Shown piece by piece: positions 18,503 to 27,941 of a DNA stretch of 64,000 nucleotides. The stretch's first letter is position 1, and each line of letters starts with the position of its first letter. The DNA comes from Mixta sp031457955. GTDB lineage: Bacteria; Pseudomonadota; Gammaproteobacteria; Enterobacterales; Enterobacteriaceae. The stretch covers positions 1-64,000 of the forward strand of contig NZ_JAVDXN010000004.1 of NCBI RefSeq assembly GCF_031457955.1, in the 5' to 3' direction. A program made the position numbers and the translations under genes. Below the pieces are notes generated by a model, which saw nothing but the letters and a program-made list of their open reading frames with translations, had not been told where the DNA came from and ran no database searches.

Positions 18503-18943
18503 ATGGCAGATATCACTCTTATTAGCGGCAGCACTCTGGGCAGTGCGGAATATGTCGCCGAACATCTAGCTGATAAGCTGGAAGAAGCGGGCTTTTCAAC
18601 CGAGACGCTGCACGGCCCGACGCTGGATGCGCTCCCTTTAAATGGTCTGTGGCTGATTGTCAGTTCCACCCACGGCGCTGGCGAACTGCCAGATAACCTG
18701 CTGCCTTTATATGAAGCGCTGGAACAGCAGCGTCCGGATCTCGCAGGCGTACGCTTTGGCGCAGTGGGCATTGGCAACCGTGAATACGATCTTTTTTGCG
18801 GCGCCATTAAGCAGTTTGAGCAGCTGATCGTGAGCCTGGGGGCAAAACGTATCGGCGAGCGCCTGGAAATTAATGTGCTCGAGCATGAGATCCCGGAAGA
18901 TCCAGCCGAGGTTTGGGTGGAAAACTGGCGCTCACTGCTATAA
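18503..18943 (+). CDS. mioC: Flavodoxin-like protein MioC
   Basis: A 146-residue short-chain flavodoxin. The FMN phosphate loop is SGSTLGSAEYVA at the N-terminus and the second flavin loop is SSTHGAGELPDN. In E. coli MioC is an FMN protein reported to support biotin synthase, and its transcription reads into oriC. The start at 18503 (MADITL) has AGGA 8 bases upstream; an earlier in-frame ATG at 18473 adds residues absent from the family. Confidence 0.93.
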   Translation: MADITLISGSTLGSAEYVAEHLADKLEEAGFSTETLHGPTLDALPLNGLWLIVSSTHGAGELPDNLLPLYEALEQQRPDLAGVRFGAVGIGNREYDLFCGAIKQFEQLIVSLGAKRIGERLEINVLEHEIPEDPAEVWVENWRSLL

Positions 18944-19032
18944 AAGACGCGATCGAAGCTGGGATCTCCGCACTTTTTTCGGTTGATCCCCAGTTTTTTC
19001 TCCTCTTTTTATCCCAGGATCTCAGGGTAAGT

Positions 19033-19041
19033 TGTGGATAA
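19033..19041 (-). promoter_or_regulatory. DnaA box R4
   Basis: TGTGGATAA on the plus strand, a perfect high-affinity DnaA box (TTATCCACA) on the minus strand, marking the mioC side of oriC. Confidence 0.88.
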
Positions 19042-19106
19042 CCATGCTAGAAAGGGTCTGATAACCGGTAGTTATCCAAGGTATAACCCGTGATGCTTTT
19101 TTGCGC

Positions 19107-19115
19107 TGTGGATAA
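19107..19115 (-). promoter_or_regulatory. DnaA box R2
   Basis: TGTGGATAA on the plus strand, again a perfect TTATCCACA box. At this position E. coli has TTATACACA, so R2 here is nearer the strongest consensus. Confidence 0.82.
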
Positions 19116-19212
19116 ATGGCCATTTAGATCCCAGCTTATACGGATCAGGATCACCGATCATTCACAGCTAATGATCCTCAACAACTGCTTGATCTGGTAA
19201 GCAAAGCCCGGC

Positions 19213-19221
19213 TTATCCACA
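19213..19221 (+). promoter_or_regulatory. DnaA box R1
   Basis: Perfect TTATCCACA box adjoining the unwinding element, in the opposite orientation to R2 and R4 as in E. coli. Confidence 0.88.
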
Positions 19222-19234
19222 GAAAATGGCGATC

Positions 19235-19278
19235 CTAATAAGAGATCTAACAAAGAGATCTTTAAAAGAATAAAGATC
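19235..19278 (-). other. DNA unwinding element: three AT-rich 13-mers
   Basis: On the minus strand three 13-mers begin with GATCT: GATCTCTTATTAG (19235-19247, identical to the E. coli right 13-mer), GATCTCTTTGTTA (19248-19260) and GATCTTTATTCTT (19266-19278). This is where DnaA opens the duplex. Confidence 0.9.
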
Positions 19279-19387
19279 TTCTATTAATTACCCTGCGATC
19301 CCGACGCTTTCGTCACGCTATGAATTTGAGTAGAATCCACGCCCCAGGGCAATGATCCCTGATCCGAACACTAACGAGGTATTTCCC

Positions 19388-21277
19388 ATGTTTTATCCCG
19401 ATCCTTTTGACGTCATCGTCATTGGCGGTGGTCATGCAGGCACTGAAGCCGCTATGGCTGCGGCCCGGATGGGTCAACAAACGCTGCTGTTAACCCATAA
19501 CATCGATACGCTGGGACAAATGTCCTGTAATCCGGCGATCGGCGGCATCGGAAAGGGACATCTGGTGAAAGAAGTGGATGCGATGGGCGGCCTGATGGCC
19601 AGCGCGATCGATCGTGCCGGCATCCAGTTTAGGATACTAAACGCCAGCAAAGGGCCTGCGGTGCGGGCAACGCGTGCGCAGGCTGACCGGGTGTTGTATC
19701 GCCAGGCGGTACGCACCGCGCTGGAGAATCAACCCAACCTGATGATCTTCCAACAGGCGGTAGAGGATCTGATCGTGGAAAACGATCGTGTCGTCGGCGC
19801 AGTAACCCAGATGGGGCTGAAGTTCCGCGCTCGCGCCGTTGTGCTGACGGTCGGCACCTTTCTCGACGGCAGAATCCATATTGGCCTTGATAACTACAGC
19901 GGCGGCCGGGCTGGCGATCCGCCTTCGATCCCACTGGCACGTCGTCTGCGTGAGCTACCGCTGCGCGTTAGCCGTCTGAAAACCGGCACGCCGCCGCGCA
20001 TTGATGCCCGTACTATCGATTTCAGCGTGCTGGCTCCGCAGTATGGCGACAACCCGATGCCGGTTTTCTCGTTTATGGGCGATGCTTCTCAGCATCCACA
20101 GCAGGTACCCTGCTACATCACCCATACCAATGAGCAAACGCATGAGGTGATCCGTCAAAACCTCGATCGTAGCCCGATGTATGCCGGGGTGATCGAAGGG
20201 ATCGGCCCACGCTACTGCCCGTCGATCGAAGACAAAGTGATGCGCTTTGCCGATCGTAACGCGCACCAGATCTTCCTTGAGCCGGAAGGCCTGACCAGCA
20301 ACGAAATTTACCCGAACGGAATTTCCACCAGCCTGCCGTTTGATGTGCAGATGCAAATCGTGCGCTCAATGAAGGGGATGGAAAACGCGAAAATCGTACG
20401 TCCGGGTTATGCGATTGAATACGATTTCTTCGACCCGCGTGATTTAAAACCGACTCTGGAAAGCAAATTTATCCAGGGCCTGTTCTTTGCCGGACAGATT
20501 AACGGCACCACCGGTTACGAAGAAGCGGCCGCACAGGGCATGCTGGCGGGTTTGAATGCCGGACGTCTCTCGGCGGATAAAGAGACCTGGGCGCCGCGTC
20601 GCGATCAGGCTTACCTTGGCGTACTGGTTGACGATCTCTGCACCCTGGGCACCAAAGAACCGTACCGCATGTTTACCTCACGCGCCGAGTATCGCCTGAT
20701 GCTGCGTGAAGACAATGCCGATCTGCGTTTAACGGAAACCGCGCGCGAACTGGGCCTGGTGGATGATGCGCGCTGGGCGCGCTTTAATCAGAAACTGGAA
20801 AGCATTGAACTGGAACGTCAGCGCCTGCGTGATATCCACGTTCATCCTAAATCTGCGGATGTCGACCTAGTAAACGCGGCGCTGAACACGCCGTTGACCA
20901 AAGAGGCGAGCGGAGAAGATCTGCTGCGTCGTCCGGAGCTGACTTACGCGCGCCTGATGGAGCTGGAAGGCTTTGGCCCGGCGCTTGCCGATCCGCAGGC
21001 GGCGGAACAGGTTGAAATTCAGGTGAAATATGAAGGCTATATTGCGCGTCAGCAGGAAGAGATCGATCGCCAGCAGCGCAATGAAAATACCCTGTTGCCG
21101 GTGGATCTCGATTACCGCAACGTTAACGGCTTGTCGAATGAAGTGATCGCCAAACTAAACGATCACAAACCCACGTCGATTGGCCAGGCGTCACGTATTT
21201 CCGGTATTACCCCGGCGGCCATCTCTATTTTGCTGATTTACTTGAAAAAGCAAGGCTTGTTGCGTAAAAGCGCCTGA
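19388..21277 (+). CDS. mnmG: tRNA uridine-34 5-carboxymethylaminomethyl modification enzyme MnmG (GidA)
   Basis: FAD-dependent enzyme of 629 residues, same length as E. coli MnmG. With MnmE it builds the (c)mnm5 group on U34 of tRNAs. The Rossmann motif IGGGHAGTEAAMAAARMG lies at the N-terminus; the conserved NPAIGGIGKGHLVKE and a C-terminal helical tRNA/MnmE-binding domain are present. The start at 19388 (MFYPDPFD) matches the family; an upstream in-frame ATG at 19352 is not supported. It is next to oriC as in other enterics. Confidence 0.96.
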   Translation: MFYPDPFDVIVIGGGHAGTEAAMAAARMGQQTLLLTHNIDTLGQMSCNPAIGGIGKGHLVKEVDAMGGLMASAIDRAGIQFRILNASKGPAVRATRAQADRVLYRQAVRTALENQPNLMIFQQAVEDLIVENDRVVGAVTQMGLKFRARAVVLTVGTFLDGRIHIGLDNYSGGRAGDPPSIPLARRLRELPLRVSRLKTGTPPRIDARTIDFSVLAPQYGDNPMPVFSFMGDASQHPQQVPCYITHTNEQTHEVIRQNLDRSPMYAGVIEGIGPRYCPSIEDKVMRFADRNAHQIFLEPEGLTSNEIYPNGISTSLPFDVQMQIVRSMKGMENAKIVRPGYAIEYDFFDPRDLKPTLESKFIQGLFFAGQINGTTGYEEAAAQGMLAGLNAGRLSADKETWAPRRDQAYLGVLVDDLCTLGTKEPYRMFTSRAEYRLMLREDNADLRLTETARELGLVDDARWARFNQKLESIELERQRLRDIHVHPKSADVDLVNAALNTPLTKEASGEDLLRRPELTYARLMELEGFGPALADPQAAEQVEIQVKYEGYIARQQEEIDRQQRNENTLLPVDLDYRNVNGLSNEVIAKLNDHKPTSIGQASRISGITPAAISILLIYLKKQGLLRKSA

Positions 21278-21280
21278 TGA

Positions 21281-21306
21281 TAAGGCGGGAAACCGCCTTA
21301 TTTTTA
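21281..21306 (+). terminator. Rho-independent terminator after mnmG
   Basis: Perfect 8-bp stem TAAGGCGG/CCGCCTTA with a GAAA loop and TTTTT immediately after, 4 bp beyond the mnmG stop. Confidence 0.88.
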
Positions 21307-21376
21307 CATGCGTACGCTGATGGCTGAGGTAAATTTTGCCAGAAGCCTGCTCCGCCTTTAGCGACTGGAATATTTT

Positions 21377-21994
21377 GTGATTAATAAACTGACTCAGCTG
21401 CTCAACGCAGCCAACATTTCTCTGTCCGATCAGCAGAAACAGCAGCTTGTAGGCTATGTTGAACTGCTGCATAAGTGGAATAAGGCGTATAACCTCACGT
21501 CGGTACGCGATCCACAGGAGATGCTGGTGCGCCATATTCTCGACAGCATTGTGGTGAACCCCTCGCTCACCGGTAACCGCTTTATTGACGTTGGCACCGG
21601 TCCTGGATTACCCGGCGTCCCGCTGGCTATCGTGCGTCCTGATGCGCATTTCACGCTGCTGGACAGCCTCGGCAAACGCATCCGTTTCCTGCGTCAGGTG
21701 CAATTTTCGCTGGGCTTACAGAATATTGAACCGGTACAGAGTCGCGTAGAAGATTTTAGCGGCGAACCGGCGTTTGATGGCGTGATCAGCCGGGCATTTG
21801 CCTCGTTGAGCGACATGGTGAACTGGTGTCACCATCTTCCCGGCAGGGAAGGGCGCTTTTATGCGTTGAAAGGGCAGCATCCTGCGGATGAAATTGCTGC
21901 ATTACCGCCGCAGTTTAAGGTGACAGACGTCGTGGCGTTAAACGTTCCACAGTTAGAAGGCGAACGTCATCTGGTGATTATTCAGTCGCTTTAG
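21377..21994 (+). CDS. rsmG: 16S rRNA (guanine-527-N7)-methyltransferase RsmG (GidB)
   Basis: SAM-dependent methyltransferase of 205 residues that modifies G527 of 16S rRNA. The SAM motif is DVGTGPGLPGVPLAIVRP, preceded by LHKWNKAYNLTSVRDP and followed by FTLLDSLGKRIRFL, all as in E. coli RsmG. The start is GTG at 21377 (M-INKLTQLL). It follows the mnmG terminator and so needs its own promoter. Confidence 0.94.
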   Translation: MINKLTQLLNAANISLSDQQKQQLVGYVELLHKWNKAYNLTSVRDPQEMLVRHILDSIVVNPSLTGNRFIDVGTGPGLPGVPLAIVRPDAHFTLLDSLGKRIRFLRQVQFSLGLQNIEPVQSRVEDFSGEPAFDGVISRAFASLSDMVNWCHHLPGREGRFYALKGQHPADEIAALPPQFKVTDVVALNVPQLEGERHLVIIQSL

Positions 21995-22234
21995 CTTTTT
22001 GTGCCACCTGATGATGTCTGAATGGGACTTTCTGGGCTTTAAATCTGATTAAAAAATGGTCGCTTGATTGCCAATATTCCCACATATTTTCTACTGTTTT
22101 TGTTGCAACAGCGTTAAATAGGTCCGTGGTCATTATCTGAAACTTTCAGTAATATTTAACCTGAATTTTACAAATGTTTATCATGGTGATCACGTGCTTA
22201 TCGAACAAAACTGCAATAAGTCGCCAGAGTTGAA

Positions 22235-22275
22235 AATATATCGACTTTATCGCCTGGCGAAAGTAACGATATATT
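22235..22275. repeat. Imperfect inverted repeat upstream of atpI
   Basis: Outer arms AATATATCG (22235-22243) and CGATATATT (22267-22275) are perfect complements. The interior holds a second dyad, TCGCC-T-GGCGA, so the whole folds into a long bulged hairpin. It has no U-tract; function unknown. Confidence 0.6.
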
Positions 22276-22583
22276 GTTGATGGAAGTTTTAATCGTGGTG
22301 TCAAATTAAGCGATTTATTATCTTTAGCGGCATATGCGCATTTTTCCTTTATTATGCCGCTGAATATAAAGGATTTATTTTTTATTTGTGCGGGTTATTT
22401 AGGATTATTCCTGCTTAATTTCCCAGCATTATATTAATGAAATGTGATCTAACGCACGCTTTATGAGCGCAAATTTGACGGAATTGTTGTAATAAGCAGG
22501 CGGTTTCGTCTGAAAGCGACTTTTAAAAAATAGGGCTGTCGAAAGAAATTTAAATAATTGTTCACCTTTTCGCTACTTATCGA

Positions 22584-22611
22584 TTGAAATTGCAGGTGCT
22601 GCCCGTATAAT
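22584..22611 (+). promoter_or_regulatory. Promoter of the atp operon
   Basis: -35 TTGAAA (22584-22589), 16-bp spacer, -10 TATAAT (22606-22611), about 90 bp before the atpI start. Confidence 0.75.
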
Positions 22612-22703
22612 TTGCTCGTTTTTTGCTGCTTGACTCAAAAGAGCAAAGGCAGTTTTATACGACACGCGACATACCCCGAACGGGGCAGGAGAGTATCAGC
22701 GTC

Positions 22704-23087
22704 ATGTCAGTGTCTCTTTACAGTGTGAAATTAGCCCGAACCGTGCTGCTATGGCAGCTGGCGACTTTGCTCGTTATCGGCGCGCTGTTTTTTGCCCTTA
22801 AAGATTTCACGTGGGGCGCATCTGCCATCGCCGGTGGACTGGCAGCCTGGCTGCCAAACGTGTTGTTTGTGATTTTGGCCTGGCGCCTGGGCGCGCAAGC
22901 CCCTGCAAAAGGGCGTATAGCCTGGAGCTTCGCGCTCGGTGAAGCGGTGAAAGTGTTTGTCACCATTTTATTGCTCATTCTGGCGCTGGGCGTGCTTAAC
23001 GCGGTATTTGTGCCGGTTGGGCTAACCTGGTTATCGGTGCTGGTGGTTCAGATTGTGGCACCGGCTGTAATTAACAACAAAGGGTAA
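22704..23087 (+). CDS. atpI: ATP synthase assembly protein AtpI
   Basis: A 127-residue membrane protein with four hydrophobic segments, collinear with E. coli AtpI (MSVSL start; ends VQIVAPAVINNKG). It is non-essential and thought to help assemble the c-ring or supply Mg2+. The start at 22704 matches the family; AGGAG lies about 12 bases upstream. First gene of the atp operon. Confidence 0.92.
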   Translation: MSVSLYSVKLARTVLLWQLATLLVIGALFFALKDFTWGASAIAGGLAAWLPNVLFVILAWRLGAQAPAKGRIAWSFALGEAVKVFVTILLLILALGVLNAVFVPVGLTWLSVLVVQIVAPAVINNKG

Positions 23088-23095
23088 GAGGCATC

Positions 23096-23914
23096 ATGGC
23101 TGCAGGAGAAATCTCTACTCCGCAAGAATACATAGGTCACCATCTGAATAACCTTCAGCTGGACCTGCGTACTTTCGAGCTGGTGAATCCGCACGACGCT
23201 CCGGCGACGTTTTGGGTATTAAATATTGATTCCATGTTTTTCTCCGTGGTGCTGGGTCTGATTTTCCTGGTGCTGTTCCGCAAAGTGGCGAATAGCGTCA
23301 CCAGCGGTGTTCCGGGGAAATTACAGGCTGCTATTGAGCTGGTGGTGGGTTTCGTTGACGGCAACGTCCGCGATATGTACCACGGTAAAAGCAAACTTAT
23401 CGCCCCGTTGGCGCTGACCATTTTCGTCTGGGTTTTCCTGATGAACTTTATGGATCTGCTACCCATCGATTTCCTGCCATATATTGGTGAGCATGTATTT
23501 GGTCTGCCTGCGCTGCGCGTGGTGCCGTCCGCTGACGTTAACGTCACGCTCTCAATGGCACTGGGCGTCTTTATTTTGATCCTGTTCTACAGCGTCAAAA
23601 TGAAAGGTGTTGGTGGTTTCGCTAAAGAGCTGACCCTGCAACCCTTTAATCATCCGCTTTTCATTCCCATCAACCTGATTCTGGAAGGGGTAAGCCTGCT
23701 GTCTAAACCGGTCTCTCTCGGTCTGCGACTGTTCGGCAACATGTATGCGGGTGAACTGATCTTTATCCTGATTGCGGGTCTGTTGCCGTGGTGGTCACAG
23801 TGGGTTCTGAGTGTGCCTTGGGCCATTTTCCACATCCTGATCATTTCGCTGCAGGCTTTCATTTTCATGGTCTTGACGATTGTCTATCTGTCGATGGCAT
23901 CCGAAGAACATTGA
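23096..23914 (+). CDS. atpB: ATP synthase Fo subunit a
   Basis: A 272-residue integral membrane protein forming the proton half-channels. The essential arginine is in SLGLRLFGNMYAGELIF of the fourth to fifth helix region. It is nearly identical in layout to E. coli subunit a (271 residues). It lies 8 bp after atpI. Confidence 0.96.
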   Translation: MAAGEISTPQEYIGHHLNNLQLDLRTFELVNPHDAPATFWVLNIDSMFFSVVLGLIFLVLFRKVANSVTSGVPGKLQAAIELVVGFVDGNVRDMYHGKSKLIAPLALTIFVWVFLMNFMDLLPIDFLPYIGEHVFGLPALRVVPSADVNVTLSMALGVFILILFYSVKMKGVGGFAKELTLQPFNHPLFIPINLILEGVSLLSKPVSLGLRLFGNMYAGELIFILIAGLLPWWSQWVLSVPWAIFHILIISLQAFIFMVLTIVYLSMASEEH

Positions 23915-23963
23915 TTTTTTATTAACACTACTGCGTTTTAACTGAAACAAACTGGAGACTGTC

Positions 23964-24206
<243 letters not shown>

Positions 24207-24325
24207 GCGACAGGGCCAAACAAGAGTTCATCGGCCTGGCGCGTTAAGCCCCAGACGATGAGCAGATTCTGCGGGTTGTCTCTGATAACGGCAGAGTAAG
24301 TTAACTTAACAAGAGGCATTGTGCT

Positions 24326-24796
24326 GTGAACCTTAACGCAACAATCCTCGGCCAGGCCATCGCGTTCGTCCTGTTTGTCCTGTTCTGCATGAAGTACGTA
24401 TGGCCGCCGATTATGGCTGCCATCGAAAAGCGCCAGAAAGAAGTCGCTGAAGGCCTTGCTTCTGCAGAACGCGCCAAAAAAGATTTGGATCTCGCACAGG
24501 CAACTGCGACCGACCAGCTGAAAAAAGCCAAAGAAGAAGCTCAGGTTATCATCGAGCAGGCGAACAAACGCCGCGCTCAGATCCTGGACGAAGTGAAAGC
24601 TGAAGCTGAGCAGGAACGTAACAAGATCGTGGCACAGGCGCAGGCGGAAATTGATGCCGAGCGTAAACGTGCGCGTGAAGAGTTGCGTAAGCAAGTCGCG
24701 ATGCTGGCTGTGGCCGGCGCCGAGAAAATCATCGAACGTTCCGTGGATGAAGCTGCTAACAGCGACATCGTAGATAAACTGGTCGCTGAACTGTAA
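24326..24796 (+). CDS. atpF: ATP synthase Fo subunit b
   Basis: A 156-residue peripheral-stalk subunit: one N-terminal membrane helix (residues 5-25) followed by a long charged helix that dimerises and holds F1. The length equals E. coli subunit b. The start is GTG at 24326 (M-NLNATILGQ), as in E. coli. The atpE-atpF spacer is 119 bp. Confidence 0.95.
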   Translation: MNLNATILGQAIAFVLFVLFCMKYVWPPIMAAIEKRQKEVAEGLASAERAKKDLDLAQATATDQLKKAKEEAQVIIEQANKRRAQILDEVKAEAEQERNKIVAQAQAEIDAERKRAREELRKQVAMLAVAGAEKIIERSVDEAANSDIVDKLVAEL

Positions 24797-24810
24797 GGAG
24801 GGAGGGGCTG

Positions 24811-25344
24811 ATGTCTGAACTAATTACTGTAGCTCGCCCCTACGCCAAAGCAGCTTTTGACTTTGCCGTTGAGCATCAAAGCATCGATCGTTGGCAGCAA
24901 ATGCTGACATTCGCGGCAGTTGTCGCCAGCAACGAACAGATGGCCGAATTGATTTCCGGTGCTTTGGCGCCGGAAACCTTATCTGCCTCGTTCATCGCAG
25001 TCTGTGGTGACCAACTCGACGAAGCAGGTCAGAACCTTATCAAGGTTATGGCAGAAAACGGACGTTTGTCCGCGCTGCCGGCAGTACTGGAGCAGTACAT
25101 CCACCTGCGTGACGCCTGGGAGGCGACCGCGGAAGTGGATGTCATCTCTGCCAGTGCGCTGAGCGACGAGCAGCTGACTAAAATCAGCACCGCAATGGAA
25201 AAGCGTCTGTCACGCAAAGTTAAGCTGAATTGCAAAATCGATAAGTCTGTAATGGCAGGCGTTATCATCCAGGCGGGTGATATGGTCATTGACGGTAGCG
25301 TACGCGGCCGTCTTGAGCGTCTGGCAGACGTCTTGCAGTCTTAA
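24811..25344 (+). CDS. atpH: ATP synthase F1 subunit delta
   Basis: A 177-residue stalk subunit linking subunit b to the top of the alpha-beta hexamer. The N-terminus MSELITVARPYAKAAFDFA and C-terminal VIDGSVRGRLERL are family signatures. An AGGAGGGAGG-type ribosome site precedes it. Confidence 0.95.
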   Translation: MSELITVARPYAKAAFDFAVEHQSIDRWQQMLTFAAVVASNEQMAELISGALAPETLSASFIAVCGDQLDEAGQNLIKVMAENGRLSALPAVLEQYIHLRDAWEATAEVDVISASALSDEQLTKISTAMEKRLSRKVKLNCKIDKSVMAGVIIQAGDMVIDGSVRGRLERLADVLQS

Positions 25345-25358
25345 GGGGACTGGAGCAT

Positions 25359-26900
25359 ATGCAACTGAATTCCACCGAAATCAGCGAACTGATCAAGCAG
25401 CGCATTGCTCAGTTCAATGTCGTGAGTGAAGCTCACAACGAAGGTACTATTGTTTCCGTCAGCGACGGCATCATCCGCGTACACGGCCTGGCCGATGTCA
25501 TGCAGGGTGAAATGATCGCGCTGCCGGGCAACCGCTACGCTATCGCCCTGAACCTGGAGCGCGACTCCGTAGGTGCAGTGGTTATGGGTCCGTATGCTGA
25601 CCTCGCCGAAGGCATGAAAGTTAAATGCACCGGCCGTATCCTGGAAGTTCCGGTTGGCCGTGGCCTGCTGGGCCGCGTGGTTAACACCCTGGGTGAACCG
25701 ATCGACGGCAAAGGCCCGATTGAAAATGACGGTTTCTCTCCGGTAGAAGTGATCGCGCCTGGCGTTATCGATCGTCAATCCGTTGATCAGCCGGTTCAGA
25801 CTGGTTACAAATCTGTTGATGCGATGATTCCAATCGGCCGTGGCCAGCGTGAGCTGATCATCGGCGACCGTCAGACCGGTAAAACCGCTCTGGCTATCGA
25901 CGCCATCATCAACCAGCGCGATTCCGGCATCAAATGCGTGTACGTGGCTATCGGCCAGAAAGCGTCCACCATTGCTAACGTAGTGCGTAAGCTGGAACAG
26001 CACGGCGCACTGGCTAACACCATCGTGGTGGTTGCCTCTGCCTCTGAATCCGCTGCGCTGCAGTATCTGTCTCCATACGCAGGTTGCGCTATGGGCGAAT
26101 ACTTCCGCGACCGTGGCGAAGATGCGCTGATCGTGTACGATGACCTGTCTAAACAGGCCGTTGCTTACCGTCAGATTTCTCTGCTGCTGCGTCGTCCGCC
26201 GGGCCGTGAAGCATTCCCGGGTGACGTGTTCTATCTCCACTCTCGCCTGCTGGAGCGTGCCTCCCGCGTAAACGCTGAATATGTTGAAGCGTTTACCAAA
26301 GGTGAAGTTAAAGGTAAAACCGGTTCCCTGACTGCCCTGCCGATTATCGAAACGCAGGCGGGTGACGTTTCCGCGTTCGTTCCGACCAACGTAATCTCTA
26401 TTACCGATGGTCAGATCTTCCTGGAATCTAACCTGTTCAACTCCGGTATTCGTCCGGCTGTTAACCCGGGTATCTCCGTATCCCGTGTTGGTGGTGCCGC
26501 GCAGACCAAGATCGTGAAGAAACTGTCCGGTGGTATTCGTACCGCGCTGGCACAGTATCGTGAACTGGCAGCCTTCTCTCAGTTCGCTTCCGATCTGGAC
26601 GATGCGACCCGTAAACAGCTGAGCCACGGTCAGAAAGTGACCGAGCTGCTGAAGCAGAAACAGTATGCGCCGATGTCCGTAGCCCAACAGGGTCTGGTGC
26701 TGTTCGCCGCTGAGCGTGGTTACCTGAACGACGTCGAACTGGCGAAAGTGGGTAGCTTTGAAGCTGCGCTGTTGGCCTATGCCGATCGCGAACACGCCGA
26801 GCTGATGCAGGAAATCAACCAAACTGGTAACTACAACAACGATATCGAAGAGAAGCTGAAAGGCCTCCTCGAAACGTTTAAAGCAACCCAGTCCTGGTAA
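25359..26900 (+). CDS. atpA: ATP synthase F1 subunit alpha
   Basis: A 513-residue regulatory subunit with a non-catalytic nucleotide site. Walker A is GDRQTGKTA; the conserved PAVNPGISVSRVGGAAQ follows. Same length as the E. coli protein. A 587-codon open frame lies antisense to it but has no family resemblance and reflects codon bias. Confidence 0.97.
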   Translation: MQLNSTEISELIKQRIAQFNVVSEAHNEGTIVSVSDGIIRVHGLADVMQGEMIALPGNRYAIALNLERDSVGAVVMGPYADLAEGMKVKCTGRILEVPVGRGLLGRVVNTLGEPIDGKGPIENDGFSPVEVIAPGVIDRQSVDQPVQTGYKSVDAMIPIGRGQRELIIGDRQTGKTALAIDAIINQRDSGIKCVYVAIGQKASTIANVVRKLEQHGALANTIVVVASASESAALQYLSPYAGCAMGEYFRDRGEDALIVYDDLSKQAVAYRQISLLLRRPPGREAFPGDVFYLHSRLLERASRVNAEYVEAFTKGEVKGKTGSLTALPIIETQAGDVSAFVPTNVISITDGQIFLESNLFNSGIRPAVNPGISVSRVGGAAQTKIVKKLSGGIRTALAQYRELAAFSQFASDLDDATRKQLSHGQKVTELLKQKQYAPMSVAQQGLVLFAAERGYLNDVELAKVGSFEAALLAYADREHAELMQEINQTGNYNNDIEEKLKGLLETFKATQSW

Positions 26901-26952
26901 TGTCTGGCGGCTTGTCTGAAAAGGCAGGCCGCAAGGCTTTGAGGAGAAGCTA

Positions 26953-27819
26953 ATGGCCGGCGCAAAAGAGATACGTACCAAGATCGGAAGCGTGAAAAAC
27001 ACGCAGAAGATCACCAAAGCGATGGAAATGGTCGCCGCCTCCAAAATGCGTAAAACGCAGGAACGCATGGCGGCCAGCCGTCCGTATGCAGAAACCATGC
27101 GCAAAGTGATTGGTCACATTGCGTTAGGTAATCTGGAATACAAGCACCCTTACCTGGAAGAGCGCGACGTTAAGCGCGTCGGCTATTTGGTCGTTTCTAC
27201 CGACCGCGGGCTTTGTGGTGGTTTGAACATTAACCTGTTCAAAAAATTGCTGGCAGAGATGAAAGCCTGGTCTGATAAAGGCGTTCAGAGCGATCTGGCG
27301 ATTATCGGTTCCAAGGGGCTGGCTTTCTTCGGTTCTGTAGGTGGCAATGTCGTGGCACAGGTGACCGGTATGGGTGATAACCCTTCCCTGTCTGAACTGA
27401 TCGGCCCGGTAAAAGTCATGCTGCAGGCCTATGACGAAGGTCGTCTCGACAAGCTGTATGTGGTCAGCAACAAATTTAACAACACCATGTCCCAGACTCC
27501 AACGATTACCCAGCTGCTGCCGTTACCGCCAGCGGAAGAGGAAGAAGAGTTGAAGAAAAAAACCTGGGATTACCTGTATGAACCCGATCCGAAATCGCTG
27601 CTGGATACCCTGCTGCGTCGTTATGTCGAATCTCAGGTTTATCAGGGTGTTGTGGAAAACCTGGCCAGCGAACAGGCCGCACGTATGGTGGCGATGAAAG
27701 CGGCGACCGACAACGGCGGCAACCTGATCAAAGAGCTGCAGTTGGTTTACAACAAAGCTCGTCAGGCCAGCATCACCCAGGAACTTACCGAGATCGTCTC
27801 GGGGGCCTCCGCGGTTTAA
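26953..27819 (+). CDS. atpG: ATP synthase F1 subunit gamma
   Basis: A 288-residue central rotor shaft. The coiled-coil ends are visible at the N-terminus (KEIRTKIGSVKNTQKITKAM) and C-terminus (NKARQASITQELTEIVSGA). GAGGAGAA precedes the start. It is followed by an unusually long 122-bp spacer before atpD. Confidence 0.96.
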   Translation: MAGAKEIRTKIGSVKNTQKITKAMEMVAASKMRKTQERMAASRPYAETMRKVIGHIALGNLEYKHPYLEERDVKRVGYLVVSTDRGLCGGLNINLFKKLLAEMKAWSDKGVQSDLAIIGSKGLAFFGSVGGNVVAQVTGMGDNPSLSELIGPVKVMLQAYDEGRLDKLYVVSNKFNNTMSQTPTITQLLPLPPAEEEEELKKKTWDYLYEPDPKSLLDTLLRRYVESQVYQGVVENLASEQAARMVAMKAATDNGGNLIKELQLVYNKARQASITQELTEIVSGASAV

Positions 27820-27941
27820 CCAGGTATACCCCGTCACTGGCGCGGCTGCCGACAGGTTGACCGGGCAGCTGAGCGTAACGCGCGATCAATGCTGCGACGA
27901 CCATGACGATGGGTAGAAACGAATTAGGTAGAGGATTCAAG

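Larger units (their letters stand above)
18950..19330. other. oriC: Chromosomal replication origin oriC
   Basis: The mioC-mnmG spacer has the complete enterobacterial oriC layout, inverted relative to the usual drawing. From right to left come three AT-rich 13-mers with GATC starts (19235-19278), DnaA box R1, an IHF-like site (19182-19194), R5/M (TTATACGGA, 19136), R2, R3 (TTATCCAAG, 19072-19080) and R4. More than a dozen GATC sites are spread through it, as needed for SeqA sequestration. Confidence 0.95.
21995..22703. other. Long rsmG-atpI intergenic region
   Basis: About 0.7 kb without a convincing gene. It is A/T-rich in its central part, holds an imperfect long hairpin at 22235-22275 and ends with the atp operon promoter. 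A gap of similar size precedes atpI in E. coli. Confidence 0.7.

Noticed and set aside
25341..27104. 587-codon open frame antisense to atpA and atpG
   Set aside because: It mirrors the strong codon bias of atpA; the product is low-complexity and no ribosome site or family motif is seen.
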